In this document: piece by piece, positions 27,797 to 36,137 of the stretch
Layout of the letters: every line of letters begins with the position of its first letter
How positions within the stretch are numbered: the first letter of the stretch is position 1
NCBI RefSeq assembly: GCF_003860585.1
Contig: NZ_CP034159.1
Location: forward strand, 1,736,001 to 1,800,000
DNA from: Kaistella carnis
GTDB lineage: Bacteria; Bacteroidota; Bacteroidia; Flavobacteriales; Weeksellaceae
DNA: 64,000 nt
Direction of reading: 5' to 3'
Position numbers and translations under genes: made by a program
Notes under the pieces: generated by a model
Seen by the model: only the letters and a program-made list of their open reading frames with translations
Database searches by the model: none
Told to the model about the DNA's origin: nothing

Positions 27797-28620
27797 TTAT
27801 TGTAGGTTCAAAAACCTTAGGTGTAAAGCGCTGGGAGAATGATCTATCTGTTCTAAAAATCCCAAAACGAGTATTTTTGTAGAATTATTATCATCAGTTA
27901 ATTCTCCGAGAAAATCTCCCTTAAAAAGCAATATCGAATTACATTCTGCACATAATTGATTCTTTGAATTTTGATCCAGAAAAATTGATTTTTGATCGCT
28001 AAAATTAATTTGAACTTTACTTAATACTTGCATATCATTTTCAATATTCCTGTATGTGCTTATAAAAGACGTGTCTTCTATTTGACCATATGGTTTTAAA
28101 GAAAGATTTTTATTTAAAAGTTGTATTTTTTCTTTATGAAGAATTTCTAAAATTTCATCTTTATAATTTTCATAAAATTCTGCTAGAATAATTGAATTAC
28201 CATCTTCGTTATTAATCAGCCATTCTTTCGCAATTTTTGGAATGTTATCAGTTTTGTTTTGAATAACTAGATTAATATAAAAATTGTCATCTTCGGAAGT
28301 TTTAGGCAAAAGATTTAAATAGACTATTTTTTCATCAACAGATAAGATTATTATATCTCCTACTATATATCTGATTTTTTCATTGGCATTTCCGAAAGCT
28401 TCCGCCTTTAGTACAGGCGATTCATTTGCTAATTTTTGAAGTGAAGGCATTTGGAAGAAGGTCATCTTTCCATCTGCTGCGGAATCAATTTTTGAAGTAA
28501 CTACCTTATTTTCAATTTTGGGCTTATCTGCTTTTATTGAAGTTTTGAGCATGAATTTAAATTCAATCCAAAAGTTGTAATCACACCTATAAAAAATAGA
28601 AATCTTAATGAATTTTTCAT
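27797..28620 (-). pseudogene. Frameshifted lipoprotein gene in the immunity array
   Basis: An ATG at 28620 opens a clear lipoprotein signal (MKNSLRFLFF through LNSC), but that frame stops five codons after the cysteine. A second frame of 251 codons begins with an out-of-frame ATG at 28552 and carries the whole mature domain. One extra A in the run within tcaaaact would join them exactly. It is a recent frameshift, an assembly error or, less likely, a slippage site. The last 40 codons recur as a remnant at 7783-7914. Confidence 0.75.
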
Positions 28621-28822
28621 CTATTATATAATTATTTATTATATAAGAGAAAGGACAGCATGATATACAGTTTTAACCTCTCCCTCTTTTTAGCGCACAA
28701 TTCTTTAAGATAATTAATCTCTCTTTTTGTAAGAGAAAATTCACGCGCCGGTTCTGCACAAAGGCTTTCATTAGACTTTTACTTAAAAACTAATCGAATG
28801 CTTTTTATTTTGAATATTTTAA

Positions 28823-29989
28823 TTATTCTGCTTGACCAATACCACCATATCTTGCATCCTCATAAATTTCTTTAAAATCGGGAATGTTGTAGTAATTGGC
28901 TTTCTTAAATTCTGCATCAAAGTCAGGGTCATTAAGAAGTGGAAAAAAGCGATAATAAAAGTCTTGATTAGTTTTTGTGGCATAATAAGCAATTAAACCC
29001 AGTGCTTTTGCTTGATTAATAAAACTAATAGATTTATCTTCATTCATCCTTTTTAACATGTTGTTCATCGCAGCTTGAACTTTATGTGAGAACAAGGTTG
29101 CATCTTTTGCGTCCCATTTTTTAACAATCTCAAAAACCTCCTTGTTCACCTTAATATTTCCGTCGCACAATTGATTCCACAAAACGACTTCAAGATTGGA
29201 TTCATCTTTATAATTGTCTTTCAAAACAAATTCTAATAAATCATTATCCATTGTATAGCCAAAAGTTTTCACTAAAGATTCTAAAAAATCTTTATCATTA
29301 CCTTTTAACCACACAAAATCCGCTTTGCTGTCATTAAAAAGATATTTGTTGCGTGCGACAATAATTTGTATATTATTATATCTATCAGTCTGCAAATCTT
29401 TTTCGTTCATCCATTTCCGCACCTTTACCAACTCCCCGGAATTGGTATTAAATTCCGTAGGTAATTTTTTTTCAAAATTAATAATGTCCGGATAATTTTT
29501 ATGGTAATCAATTAATTCAGGGATCGTAAATAACGGAGCGATAAGTCTGTTATTTTTAAATAAGAACATACCATTATAATCTATTCCATTATTTTGATAG
29601 TAAATGGGCGTCCTATCACAAGCCGAAAAATTGTTCAAATAAAGAAAATTTTTATTCGAAGAGAAATCTATTTCTCTGTTAAATACAGATTTAACTTTAC
29701 TTTGGAATTCTGTAGGTGTTATATCTTTAAAACCATTTTTCCGTAGAATATTTTCTAAAATGATTCCCTCAATAGCTAAATCTTCATCAGTGTACTCAAT
29801 TTGATAATCTACTGCATCACCGATCGTTGCTTTCAAACCTTTTGCTAATTGCTTTTGCAATATATTAATTTCATTACTCATAATACTGTTATTTTTCATG
29901 TTACCATTTTCGACCATTACTTTTGATTGTTTTTGACAAGAAAATAATAGTATATTCAATAATTGTAAAAATATTATTAATTTTTTCAT
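28823..29989 (-). CDS. Immunity lipoprotein of the 857-residue effector
   Basis: 388 residues from the ATG at 29989, placed seven bases after the effector stop and opening a lipoprotein signal (LLNILLFSC). The longer start at 30013 lies inside the effector. The mature part has no SH3 domain and no family I recognise. The immunity role rests on position and export. Confidence 0.65.
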   Translation of the reverse strand: MKKLIIFLQLLNILLFSCQKQSKVMVENGNMKNNSIMSNEINILQKQLAKGLKATIGDAVDYQIEYTDEDLAIEGIILENILRKNGFKDITPTEFQSKVKSVFNREIDFSSNKNFLYLNNFSACDRTPIYYQNNGIDYNGMFLFKNNRLIAPLFTIPELIDYHKNYPDIINFEKKLPTEFNTNSGELVKVRKWMNEKDLQTDRYNNIQIIVARNKYLFNDSKADFVWLKGNDKDFLESLVKTFGYTMDNDLLEFVLKDNYKDESNLEVVLWNQLCDGNIKVNKEVFEIVKKWDAKDATLFSHKVQAAMNNMLKRMNEDKSISFINQAKALGLIAYYATKTNQDFYYRFFPLLNDPDFDAEFKKANYYNIPDFKEIYEDARYGGIGQAE

Positions 29990-29996
29990 AAAAGAT

Positions 29997-32570
29997 TTAA
30001 GTTGTTTTACCACTTACGGCTTCGTTAGATTTTTTTAGTAGAGAACTTTTATTAAGCTTTTTTGGATCGAGCCTTTTTTCTTCGTCCGTAAATTCATCTT
30101 CTGGATTATCTGGATAATCATCTGGTAGAAAGTATCCAACCACTTTTTGTCCGTAATCTCCATTCGGATTTCTACTGCTAAACTTTAAACTGCTACCTTG
30201 ATTACCACCTAAAGGAATAATATTTCCGGAGCTATCAGTTCCATAATAAAATGCCACATGTCCACCTCCACCTTTAGTGTTTTTCCAAACCACTATACAT
30301 CCGTAGCAGGGTTTACTTATTCTTCTCATACCTGAGGCTCTATCAGGTTTATTCGGACCATCATGCTTATAGTCAGGATTAAACTCCAGCGCTCTGCATG
30401 TGCTTGGATTAGCATATCCGGCTTTTTGCAAACACCAGCTTGCAAAAACCGCGCACCAAGAAATTTTTGAAGGATCTGTATTTTTTGTGGTAAATTCATT
30501 TTTTATTGCAAAATATTCAGATTTAATTCTTGAATATAGTGGATCATCACCTTCAGCATAACCTCCAAAATTTTTGGCCTCTTCCAGTACGATTTTCATC
30601 CACGGCGCTCTTTTTCCCTGATCATCTTTTTTCTCGACTGGTTTGTCTTCGCATATGTCAATGTACAATTCCGCTTGTCCCGGATTATAATGCTCAAGTC
30701 TTACAACGTCATCAATCTCCTTTATGGTGGTATTTCCGTTTTCGTAACCATACCGATCTTCAAATCTCTGCCTTGTATAAACCCATTTTTTTCTTTTCTT
30801 ACGTTCATCACCCTTCATGAAAGGTGGATTTGAGGCATACCCATATTTCCTGACCCAGGGATCTTTTGTAATATTTATTAACCGTTGTTTTTCTGAAGTT
30901 TTACTACCATCCCCATCGGGGACGGAAATGCTTTCATCAAAGACCTTATAGGTAGGATCAGAACCTTTTCCTACAGCGGCTGGATTTAAAACCTGCAGAT
31001 AAAAATCAACTAAAGTATTCATTTGATCTTTGTTTTTCTGCAAGTATTTTTCGACATAAGTCATTTGATCCAGAAATGTCATTTTTCCTAAGGCCTCATA
31101 GGTCGTTCCTAAAGATTGTGCTGTAGTTTCGCTAAATTGGACAAGGCCAATATATTTAGTCCCTCTTGCACTCACCCCTTTCTGTGCCGGTGAAAATGAG
31201 CCGGCAGTTTCCAAATGCATTATCGCCATCAGTTCCTTAGCTTTCTCTATTTTCTTTGATTCTCCCCAGATATTTTTACAAACCTCTACTACCTTTTTTC
31301 TCTCAGAACAGCGTATTCTATTGCCCCATATTAATTTGTATTCATCTTTACATACACAACTTTCGGGTTTTCTTGGACTTTCATCGTTCTTTTTAATAGC
31401 GGGCGACTTCCCGTATTCGTGCCTTCTCGGGGCCTCATGCAGGCCCACGTCTATTCTTGATGATTCGGTAATAATGCTTAAATGCTCAATCTCAATAAAA
31501 AACTCTTGAGTATCACCTTCAACTTCATATCTTTGGCCTTTATCGTACATTTGTTTAGTCAGTTTCACGGTATAGAAAGATTCATTTCCTGCTAACACTA
31601 AATTTCTCTCGAACAACAGATCATTGTTGATCGTATCCTCTTCCCATATCCTAACTTTGACTGTCTTGCCTTTTACGTTTTCACCGGTAATTTTAATTAT
31701 TGCGTTAGTATCAATCTTTGCAGAATTTATTTTATTTCCCTTAGCATCAACGAATTCTGCTTTTGAAATTTTCCCTTTCGGATCCGACTGTTTTTTTGGT
31801 GAGGCAGAATTGGTAGGGAATTTTGCCGTACTTGATTTCGGCTTTGGTTTGAAAGATGAGGAAGGGGCGCTCGCACTGGGATTGTTAACATTCACATTTG
31901 CCGAACTTTTATATTTACCCACATACTCTGCAGTAACATAGTATTCGTGTTGTTTTTTGTCATCTTCTCTTTTGTTGGCAAGATTGATAAAGGTATTTAG
32001 AAGCGTAAAATTCCAGCGGGCATATCCTTTACTGTCAACTTCTATCTCCGGAGATTTCGTGATATACTGATTTTTTGTGTTGTGTCCCGCCTTATTCTCA
32101 TCATCCTCCCAAAGAGTAAAAACAATTTTTAAGCCTTCCAAGCCCTGACATTTCGCTGTAGCTTTCAGACGATCTCTGTAACTAAGTGCTTTCGTAATTT
32201 TAGATCCATCATGATAAGTGAGACTGACTCCTAAAATATCCTTTTCTACAGGTTTTGCTTTTTCATTTTTCTGAGGCTGGACAAAAATTGCCATTGGTTC
32301 TTTTCCTTCAGCTTCATGGAGATACCCTTCTACTTTATAAGAAAACTTGTGCGCGTTGGGTCCAAAAGTAAAATGATTGATCCCTCGTTTTTTAATCCCG
32401 GTGCTTCTATACCCATTTTCTCCTTTGACAAACAGTTCCCAAGTTACTAACTCTTCTCTTCTCTTCGCCAAAGGCGTATCTGCATACCATTCTACAACAT
32501 TGTAGAAAGTTTTAACGCCAGTCAAGGGACTTTTATCCCCCTTTATTCTATAAACTCCTCCTTTTGCCAT
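29997..32570 (-). CDS. T6SS effector: shared N-module + lysozyme-like + CHAP/NlpC-type amidase
   Basis: 857 residues. About 1-230 is the shared module (VTWELFVKGENG, FTFGPNAHK, IVFTLWEDDENKAGHNT). A second beta domain follows at 265-375. About 425-580 resembles a lysozyme/transglycosylase fold, with MHLETAGSFSPAQ (candidate Glu454) and YIGLVQFSETTA. About 655-815 is a cysteine amidase-like domain with Cys706 (SWCAVFASWC) and His771 (GGGHVAFYYG), typical of CHAP/NlpC-P60-type enzymes. It would cut both sugar and peptide parts of the wall. It follows a PAAR-like gene by 16 bases. Confidence 0.75.
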   Translation of the reverse strand: MAKGGVYRIKGDKSPLTGVKTFYNVVEWYADTPLAKRREELVTWELFVKGENGYRSTGIKKRGINHFTFGPNAHKFSYKVEGYLHEAEGKEPMAIFVQPQKNEKAKPVEKDILGVSLTYHDGSKITKALSYRDRLKATAKCQGLEGLKIVFTLWEDDENKAGHNTKNQYITKSPEIEVDSKGYARWNFTLLNTFINLANKREDDKKQHEYYVTAEYVGKYKSSANVNVNNPSASAPSSSFKPKPKSSTAKFPTNSASPKKQSDPKGKISKAEFVDAKGNKINSAKIDTNAIIKITGENVKGKTVKVRIWEEDTINNDLLFERNLVLAGNESFYTVKLTKQMYDKGQRYEVEGDTQEFFIEIEHLSIITESSRIDVGLHEAPRRHEYGKSPAIKKNDESPRKPESCVCKDEYKLIWGNRIRCSERKKVVEVCKNIWGESKKIEKAKELMAIMHLETAGSFSPAQKGVSARGTKYIGLVQFSETTAQSLGTTYEALGKMTFLDQMTYVEKYLQKNKDQMNTLVDFYLQVLNPAAVGKGSDPTYKVFDESISVPDGDGSKTSEKQRLINITKDPWVRKYGYASNPPFMKGDERKKRKKWVYTRQRFEDRYGYENGNTTIKEIDDVVRLEHYNPGQAELYIDICEDKPVEKKDDQGKRAPWMKIVLEEAKNFGGYAEGDDPLYSRIKSEYFAIKNEFTTKNTDPSKISWCAVFASWCLQKAGYANPSTCRALEFNPDYKHDGPNKPDRASGMRRISKPCYGCIVVWKNTKGGGGHVAFYYGTDSSGNIIPLGGNQGSSLKFSSRNPNGDYGQKVVGYFLPDDYPDNPEDEFTDEEKRLDPKKLNKSSLLKKSNEAVSGKTT

Positions 32571-32586
32571 AATTTAAAATTTACAA

Positions 32587-33336
32587 TTACCACGCATGGC
32601 GATCATCATTTTCTTCAATCTCTTCTTTAAATTCATCATAATCCACAACAGGATTTAATATTTCCTGTTCTGCTGAATTTGCATCGATTGCATTACTTTT
32701 ACCGGCCTCACTTTGCTGCCCATGTTTCATCACCGTAATCTTTCCACCGATGGAGCACATCAATTCTGAAGCTTCGGTTAAACAGCTTTTACCCATAACT
32801 TTTACTTTCTCATACGGCTTTTGCCATTTTCCGGCTGGTGCGAAAGTGCAGGGATTGCCATTCTTCACCGAGCAGCTGCCAAAGGGTGCAGCCGGCGGAT
32901 TAAAAGTAAGATCATCTTCGGTTACGGCGAGATAATCGGCCTGTCCTTCTGCATCGTTCCAGTAATGTTTTTGGTGACTTGTGACTTTAAAATTTGGAAA
33001 AGCTGTTCCTTTATTACACATCGCCTTCCCTCTCGGGATCACAAAATATTTACCATCGTGTTCGCTGGATTTGCTCTCACTTTGCTCCTGTTTCTCTTCT
33101 TCCTTATCATCTCCTTCAGGATTTTCTGTAGAGGCTGAATTTTCATTTTTGACCGTTGCTTCATCTTCAGGTTTATTTACAGAACTTGCAACCTCATCGC
33201 TCCCTGCCGACAGTTCGTAAGAACCATTTTCATGATTTTCCTCATTCGCCGGAGAAGCATTATCATCAGCCATTTTTGAAGTGGAAGAATTATATTTATC
33301 TAATTTTCCAGTTCCCATTTTATTGAAATCGTCCAT
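32587..33336 (-). CDS. PAAR-like spike tip protein (DUF4280)
   Basis: 249 residues from the ATG at 33336, four bases after the preceding LysM-protein stop. The frame start at 33402 would overlap that gene. An acidic Ser/Glu-rich leader (1-95) is followed by the DUF4280 domain (about 95-225) with Cys-containing motifs GKAMCNKGT, APFGSCSVKNGNPC and KSCLTEASELMCSIGG. It is the most complete of the PAAR-like copies. It should sharpen the VgrG spike and link it to the downstream effector. Confidence 0.8.
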   Translation of the reverse strand: MDDFNKMGTGKLDKYNSSTSKMADDNASPANEENHENGSYELSAGSDEVASSVNKPEDEATVKNENSASTENPEGDDKEEEKQEQSESKSSEHDGKYFVIPRGKAMCNKGTAFPNFKVTSHQKHYWNDAEGQADYLAVTEDDLTFNPPAAPFGSCSVKNGNPCTFAPAGKWQKPYEKVKVMGKSCLTEASELMCSIGGKITVMKHGQQSEAGKSNAIDANSAEQEILNPVVDYDEFKEEIEENDDRHAW

Positions 33337-33340
33337 TATT

Positions 33341-34372
33341 TTAATTTTGTGAAACTGATATTTTTTGTTTTCTGTAGATTTCACCTTCCTGCAAAAGTGC
33401 AATGCCTGCTTCTGCTGAAATTAATTGTTTCGTCTTTTTTTGTGTCGTATATTTTATTTCTACAACTCCAATTAAAGGTTCTTCTGGCACTTCACCAAAT
33501 TTTCTTCCAGTCAGCAATTCCTGCAGACTGATTTTATCTTCAATTTCTCCTTTAATATCTGTTTGAATTTGGTCCTCATCCAAATGAATAAAATCTGCCT
33601 TACAAATACAATTTAAAGGGAAAGAATTTTTCACTAAATAGAACTCATCCCTCCACGCATCATACTTGTGAAACCAGGTCATTTTCGGAAATAAAACCTG
33701 GTATAACAAAGTCGAACGAAGCTGCTTTTCAAAATATTCTTTATTGGATAAACTTTCGGCAAACTTATCTATATATTTTTTTGAAACTTCACCGATAAAA
33801 AAATCTTCTAAGTCTTTTCTTTTTTCTTCAAAAGTTTTAAGAAGTTTTTCAAATTTAAAAATTCCGGAAATTTTTCCTTCATTGGAAATGATGAATTTGA
33901 TCGGTGCAATACTTTCCGCGCAGGCAATCGAAAGTTCGCTCATTTTATCATCCGGCTTTTCTCCATTCTTTTTAAAATCATAACAGTGGACAGATGCGAC
34001 GAAATTTTCTACATGATTTTCTTCAATTTTGGTAAGCTGAATATCAAGCGTGTAATTAATTTCGAGTTTATTTTCGAAATCACTTTCATAAGATTCTACA
34101 ACCTGATATGTTTCTGCATAAAATTCCGGAGATACGCTTTTAGAAGGGGCTGCAGCTGAATTTTCCTTTCTTATCTGAGTCGCACTTTTATAATTTTTTG
34201 GAATAAGCACTTTTTGAATTCCAGTCAAACCATTAAACCATAAAAGGCCGGCTTCCCGACAATTGGCATTATGAAAATCCCGAAGTTCCTCCGCAGTCAT
34301 GCCTATGCTTCCTGCAATCGAGCCAAGCGAATCAGTATCTTTGACTTCATATATTAAAAAGGAATCTTCCAT
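33341..34372 (-). CDS. LysM-containing T6SS spike-associated protein
   Basis: 343 residues. The N-terminus is a LysM-like module (VKDTDSLGSIAGSIGMTAEELRD ending in VLIPKNY). The rest is an alpha/beta region related to the protein at 37414-38466: same order, similar length, and both contain LLYQVLFP or ILYQIFFYP. Each of the two stands between a tube or spike gene and a PAAR-like gene, so an adaptor or chaperone role in loading tip proteins is inferred. No signal peptide, so it is cytoplasmic. Confidence 0.6.
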   Translation of the reverse strand: MEDSFLIYEVKDTDSLGSIAGSIGMTAEELRDFHNANCREAGLLWFNGLTGIQKVLIPKNYKSATQIRKENSAAAPSKSVSPEFYAETYQVVESYESDFENKLEINYTLDIQLTKIEENHVENFVASVHCYDFKKNGEKPDDKMSELSIACAESIAPIKFIISNEGKISGIFKFEKLLKTFEEKRKDLEDFFIGEVSKKYIDKFAESLSNKEYFEKQLRSTLLYQVLFPKMTWFHKYDAWRDEFYLVKNSFPLNCICKADFIHLDEDQIQTDIKGEIEDKISLQELLTGRKFGEVPEEPLIGVVEIKYTTQKKTKQLISAEAGIALLQEGEIYRKQKISVSQN

Positions 34373-34574
34373 ACCACATCATTTTAAAATAGAATGTTTT
34401 AAGTTTCAACTAAGTTAAATTAATTAAATTAATTGCTATAAAAAAGGCCAAAAAATTAATTGATTTTTTTTTCGTCACTTTAGTTGAGCTACAAATAAAA
34501 AGGAAAAAAAGCACTAACAACTTTAGTCATTAAAATAAAGCCTTACCACTAAAATTGAAAACTACTGAAAACAA

Positions 34575-34602
34575 AGCCCCAAATATTTTCATAAGTGAGG
34601 CT
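34575..34602 (-). terminator. Weak terminator after tssD3
   Basis: On the minus strand AGCCTCA pairs with TGGGGCT (one wobble) and is followed by TTGTTTTC. It could reduce read-through from the tube gene into the LysM gene. Confidence 0.4.
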
Positions 34603-34625
34603 ATTATTTATTTGAATGTGTTTGA

Positions 34626-35033
34626 TTACATTCCCGGCCAAACACCTTCGTATTGTCCGCCACCGTAAGTGATTTTCTCCGCACTGATAACGAAACTGAT
34701 CAACATACTATTGCTGTCAACTGCATCGAAATCTACTTCGTGTTGGATTACGTAACCATTTTCCCAATTTAGTTTGATCAACGTTCCTTCTTCATGAGAT
34801 TTGTTGAAGGTTACTTCACCAACGGTTGGTTTGTATTTTCCGTTTAATAACGATTCGATGATGTCTGATTTCTCTGTCGCTTCGATTGTTACTTTGATGA
34901 TTGCGTTGGAGGGATCGGAAGCTACTCTACCTGAAACATCGGTAGATCTTGCTACGCTGTAGTTCAGTTTTAATACTTTCGATTCTTCTCCGTTGTTAAA
35001 TTTTAAGACTGCTCTTGAATTGTTTGCTGCCAT
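34626..35033 (-). CDS. tssD: T6SS tube protein TssD (Hcp), copy 3
   Basis: 135-residue Hcp-like protein that stacks as hexameric rings to form the inner tube and often carries effectors. It is very close to copy 2 (40691-41101) and somewhat less so to copy 1 (49896-50303). Shared motifs are STDVSGRVASDPSNA, LLNGKYKPT, EVTFNKSHEEGTLI and YGGGQYEGVWPG. It is preceded by its own promoter and the conserved dyad, and leads into the LysM/PAAR-like/effector cassette. Confidence 0.9.
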   Translation of the reverse strand: MAANNSRAVLKFNNGEESKVLKLNYSVARSTDVSGRVASDPSNAIIKVTIEATEKSDIIESLLNGKYKPTVGEVTFNKSHEEGTLIKLNWENGYVIQHEVDFDAVDSNSMLISFVISAEKITYGGGQYEGVWPGM

Positions 35034-35075
35034 GATTTCTAAATTTTAATTAATATTTTGTTTGATTTAATAATT

Positions 35076-35083
35076 CAAAAGTA
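35076..35083 (-). promoter_or_regulatory. tssD3 -7 box
   Basis: TACTTTTG on the minus strand fits TAnnTTTG, 42 bases before the start codon. No TTG lies at a proper -33 distance, which suits a promoter that needs an activator. Confidence 0.6.
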
Positions 35084-35131
35084 CGGGGCTTAAAAACAAA
35101 TATCGAACGATTTTTAATTAAGTTGAAAATT

Positions 35132-35147
35132 GTAGTAGTTTTACTAC
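35132..35147 (-). promoter_or_regulatory. Conserved dyad upstream of tssD3
   Basis: GTAGTAGTTTTACTAC (plus-strand reading). GTAGTA pairs with TACTAC, and a nested AGTAGT/ACTACT dyad overlaps it. The same 16 bases lie at 41207-41222 and 50402-50417, always 48 bases upstream of a -7 box. Probable activator site. Confidence 0.7.
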
Positions 35148-35198
35148 TTTTTGAGAATCACGGCAAAAATCAATTTAATATTTATTATATAAAATCCT

Positions 35199-36137
35199 TT
35201 AATCCAAAGGCCTTTCGATAAGGTCTACTCCTTTCGACAAGCTATTTCTGTATTTATCAATGCGTTCCAATTCTTCTGATCCCAACAGATCTTTCTCTTC
35301 TTTTGTTAGATTTTCATAGCGGGAAATGCTCTGCTCTAAACTTTTTCTATTATTTCTATTTAAAGGAAATTGAATACGAAGTTCATTTTTGAAGCGGTTT
35401 AATAATTTAGAATACTCTTTTAAACCGAAATCACTTAGGCGCCCTTCCTCTATTTCTTTTTGTACCAAATAAGCGACCGAATTACCACTCGAATCTAAGA
35501 GAAGCGGATTGGCACCTTGATCTAAGAAGTAATTTACGTACTCAAATTTGCCAATACTTAAAGCCGTGAATAAGGGTGTGCTTCCATCAATATAATTTTG
35601 ATGATTGAGATCAGCGCCGTTTTCAATCAATAATGTGATCAGACTTTTATCGGAATCTCCTATCAATAATGGATTTACCGGCGATTCGGCCAATGGATTA
35701 TTTAAATTCACTTTGTACTTTAAAAGCAATTCCATCAAGGATCTGTTTTTTCCTCCACTTGCAATATTCATGTTTCCCAATTGACCGCCTCCATCAAGTG
35801 CGATCAAATTAACATCGGCATTCAATTGCAATAATTTTTCAGCTGATTTTACATTTCTAATTAAAACTGCATAATTCAAATAAGTAAACTGTTGTACTCT
35901 ACCATGACTTGTCACTTGACCTCTGACATTCACATCATAATTTTCCCGGGCGATTAACCGTTCAATCTCGGTGATATTACTTTCAGCGATTGCTTTGGCC
36001 ATTATCAAATCTTTTCCCTGAAAAAACTCTTCCGGCGGTGGCGTATTTTTACTTATTTTCTCGTTGGTATTCATGCAGCTGATTGTATTTATTAAAATTG
36101 CTAAAAATAGAACTGTTATTTTCATCTTATCTGTCAT
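35199..36137 (-). CDS. Ankyrin-repeat lipoprotein, likely lipase immunity
   Basis: 312 residues with a lipoprotein-type signal (LAILINTISC). Several ankyrin repeats cover about 70-240 (LLQLNADVNL, LLKYKVNLNNP, LLIENGADLNHQN, LDQGANPLLL). It overlaps the end of the PAAR-like lipase by 11 bases, as expected for a toxin/immunity pair. Periplasmic lipoproteins with helical repeats are known partners of T6SS phospholipases. The pairing here is inferred from position. Confidence 0.75.
   Translation of the reverse strand: MTDKMKITVLFLAILINTISCMNTNEKISKNTPPPEEFFQGKDLIMAKAIAESNITEIERLIARENYDVNVRGQVTSHGRVQQFTYLNYAVLIRNVKSAEKLLQLNADVNLIALDGGGQLGNMNIASGGKNRSLMELLLKYKVNLNNPLAESPVNPLLIGDSDKSLITLLIENGADLNHQNYIDGSTPLFTALSIGKFEYVNYFLDQGANPLLLDSSGNSVAYLVQKEIEEGRLSDFGLKEYSKLLNRFKNELRIQFPLNRNNRKSLEQSISRYENLTKEEKDLLGSEELERIDKYRNSLSKGVDLIERPLD

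Noticed and set aside
35132..35147. The tssD dyad as an ordinary terminator
   Set aside because: The stem is short and AT-rich, the minus-strand tail is not a clear T-run, one copy is far from any gene end, and all three keep the same distance to a promoter box.
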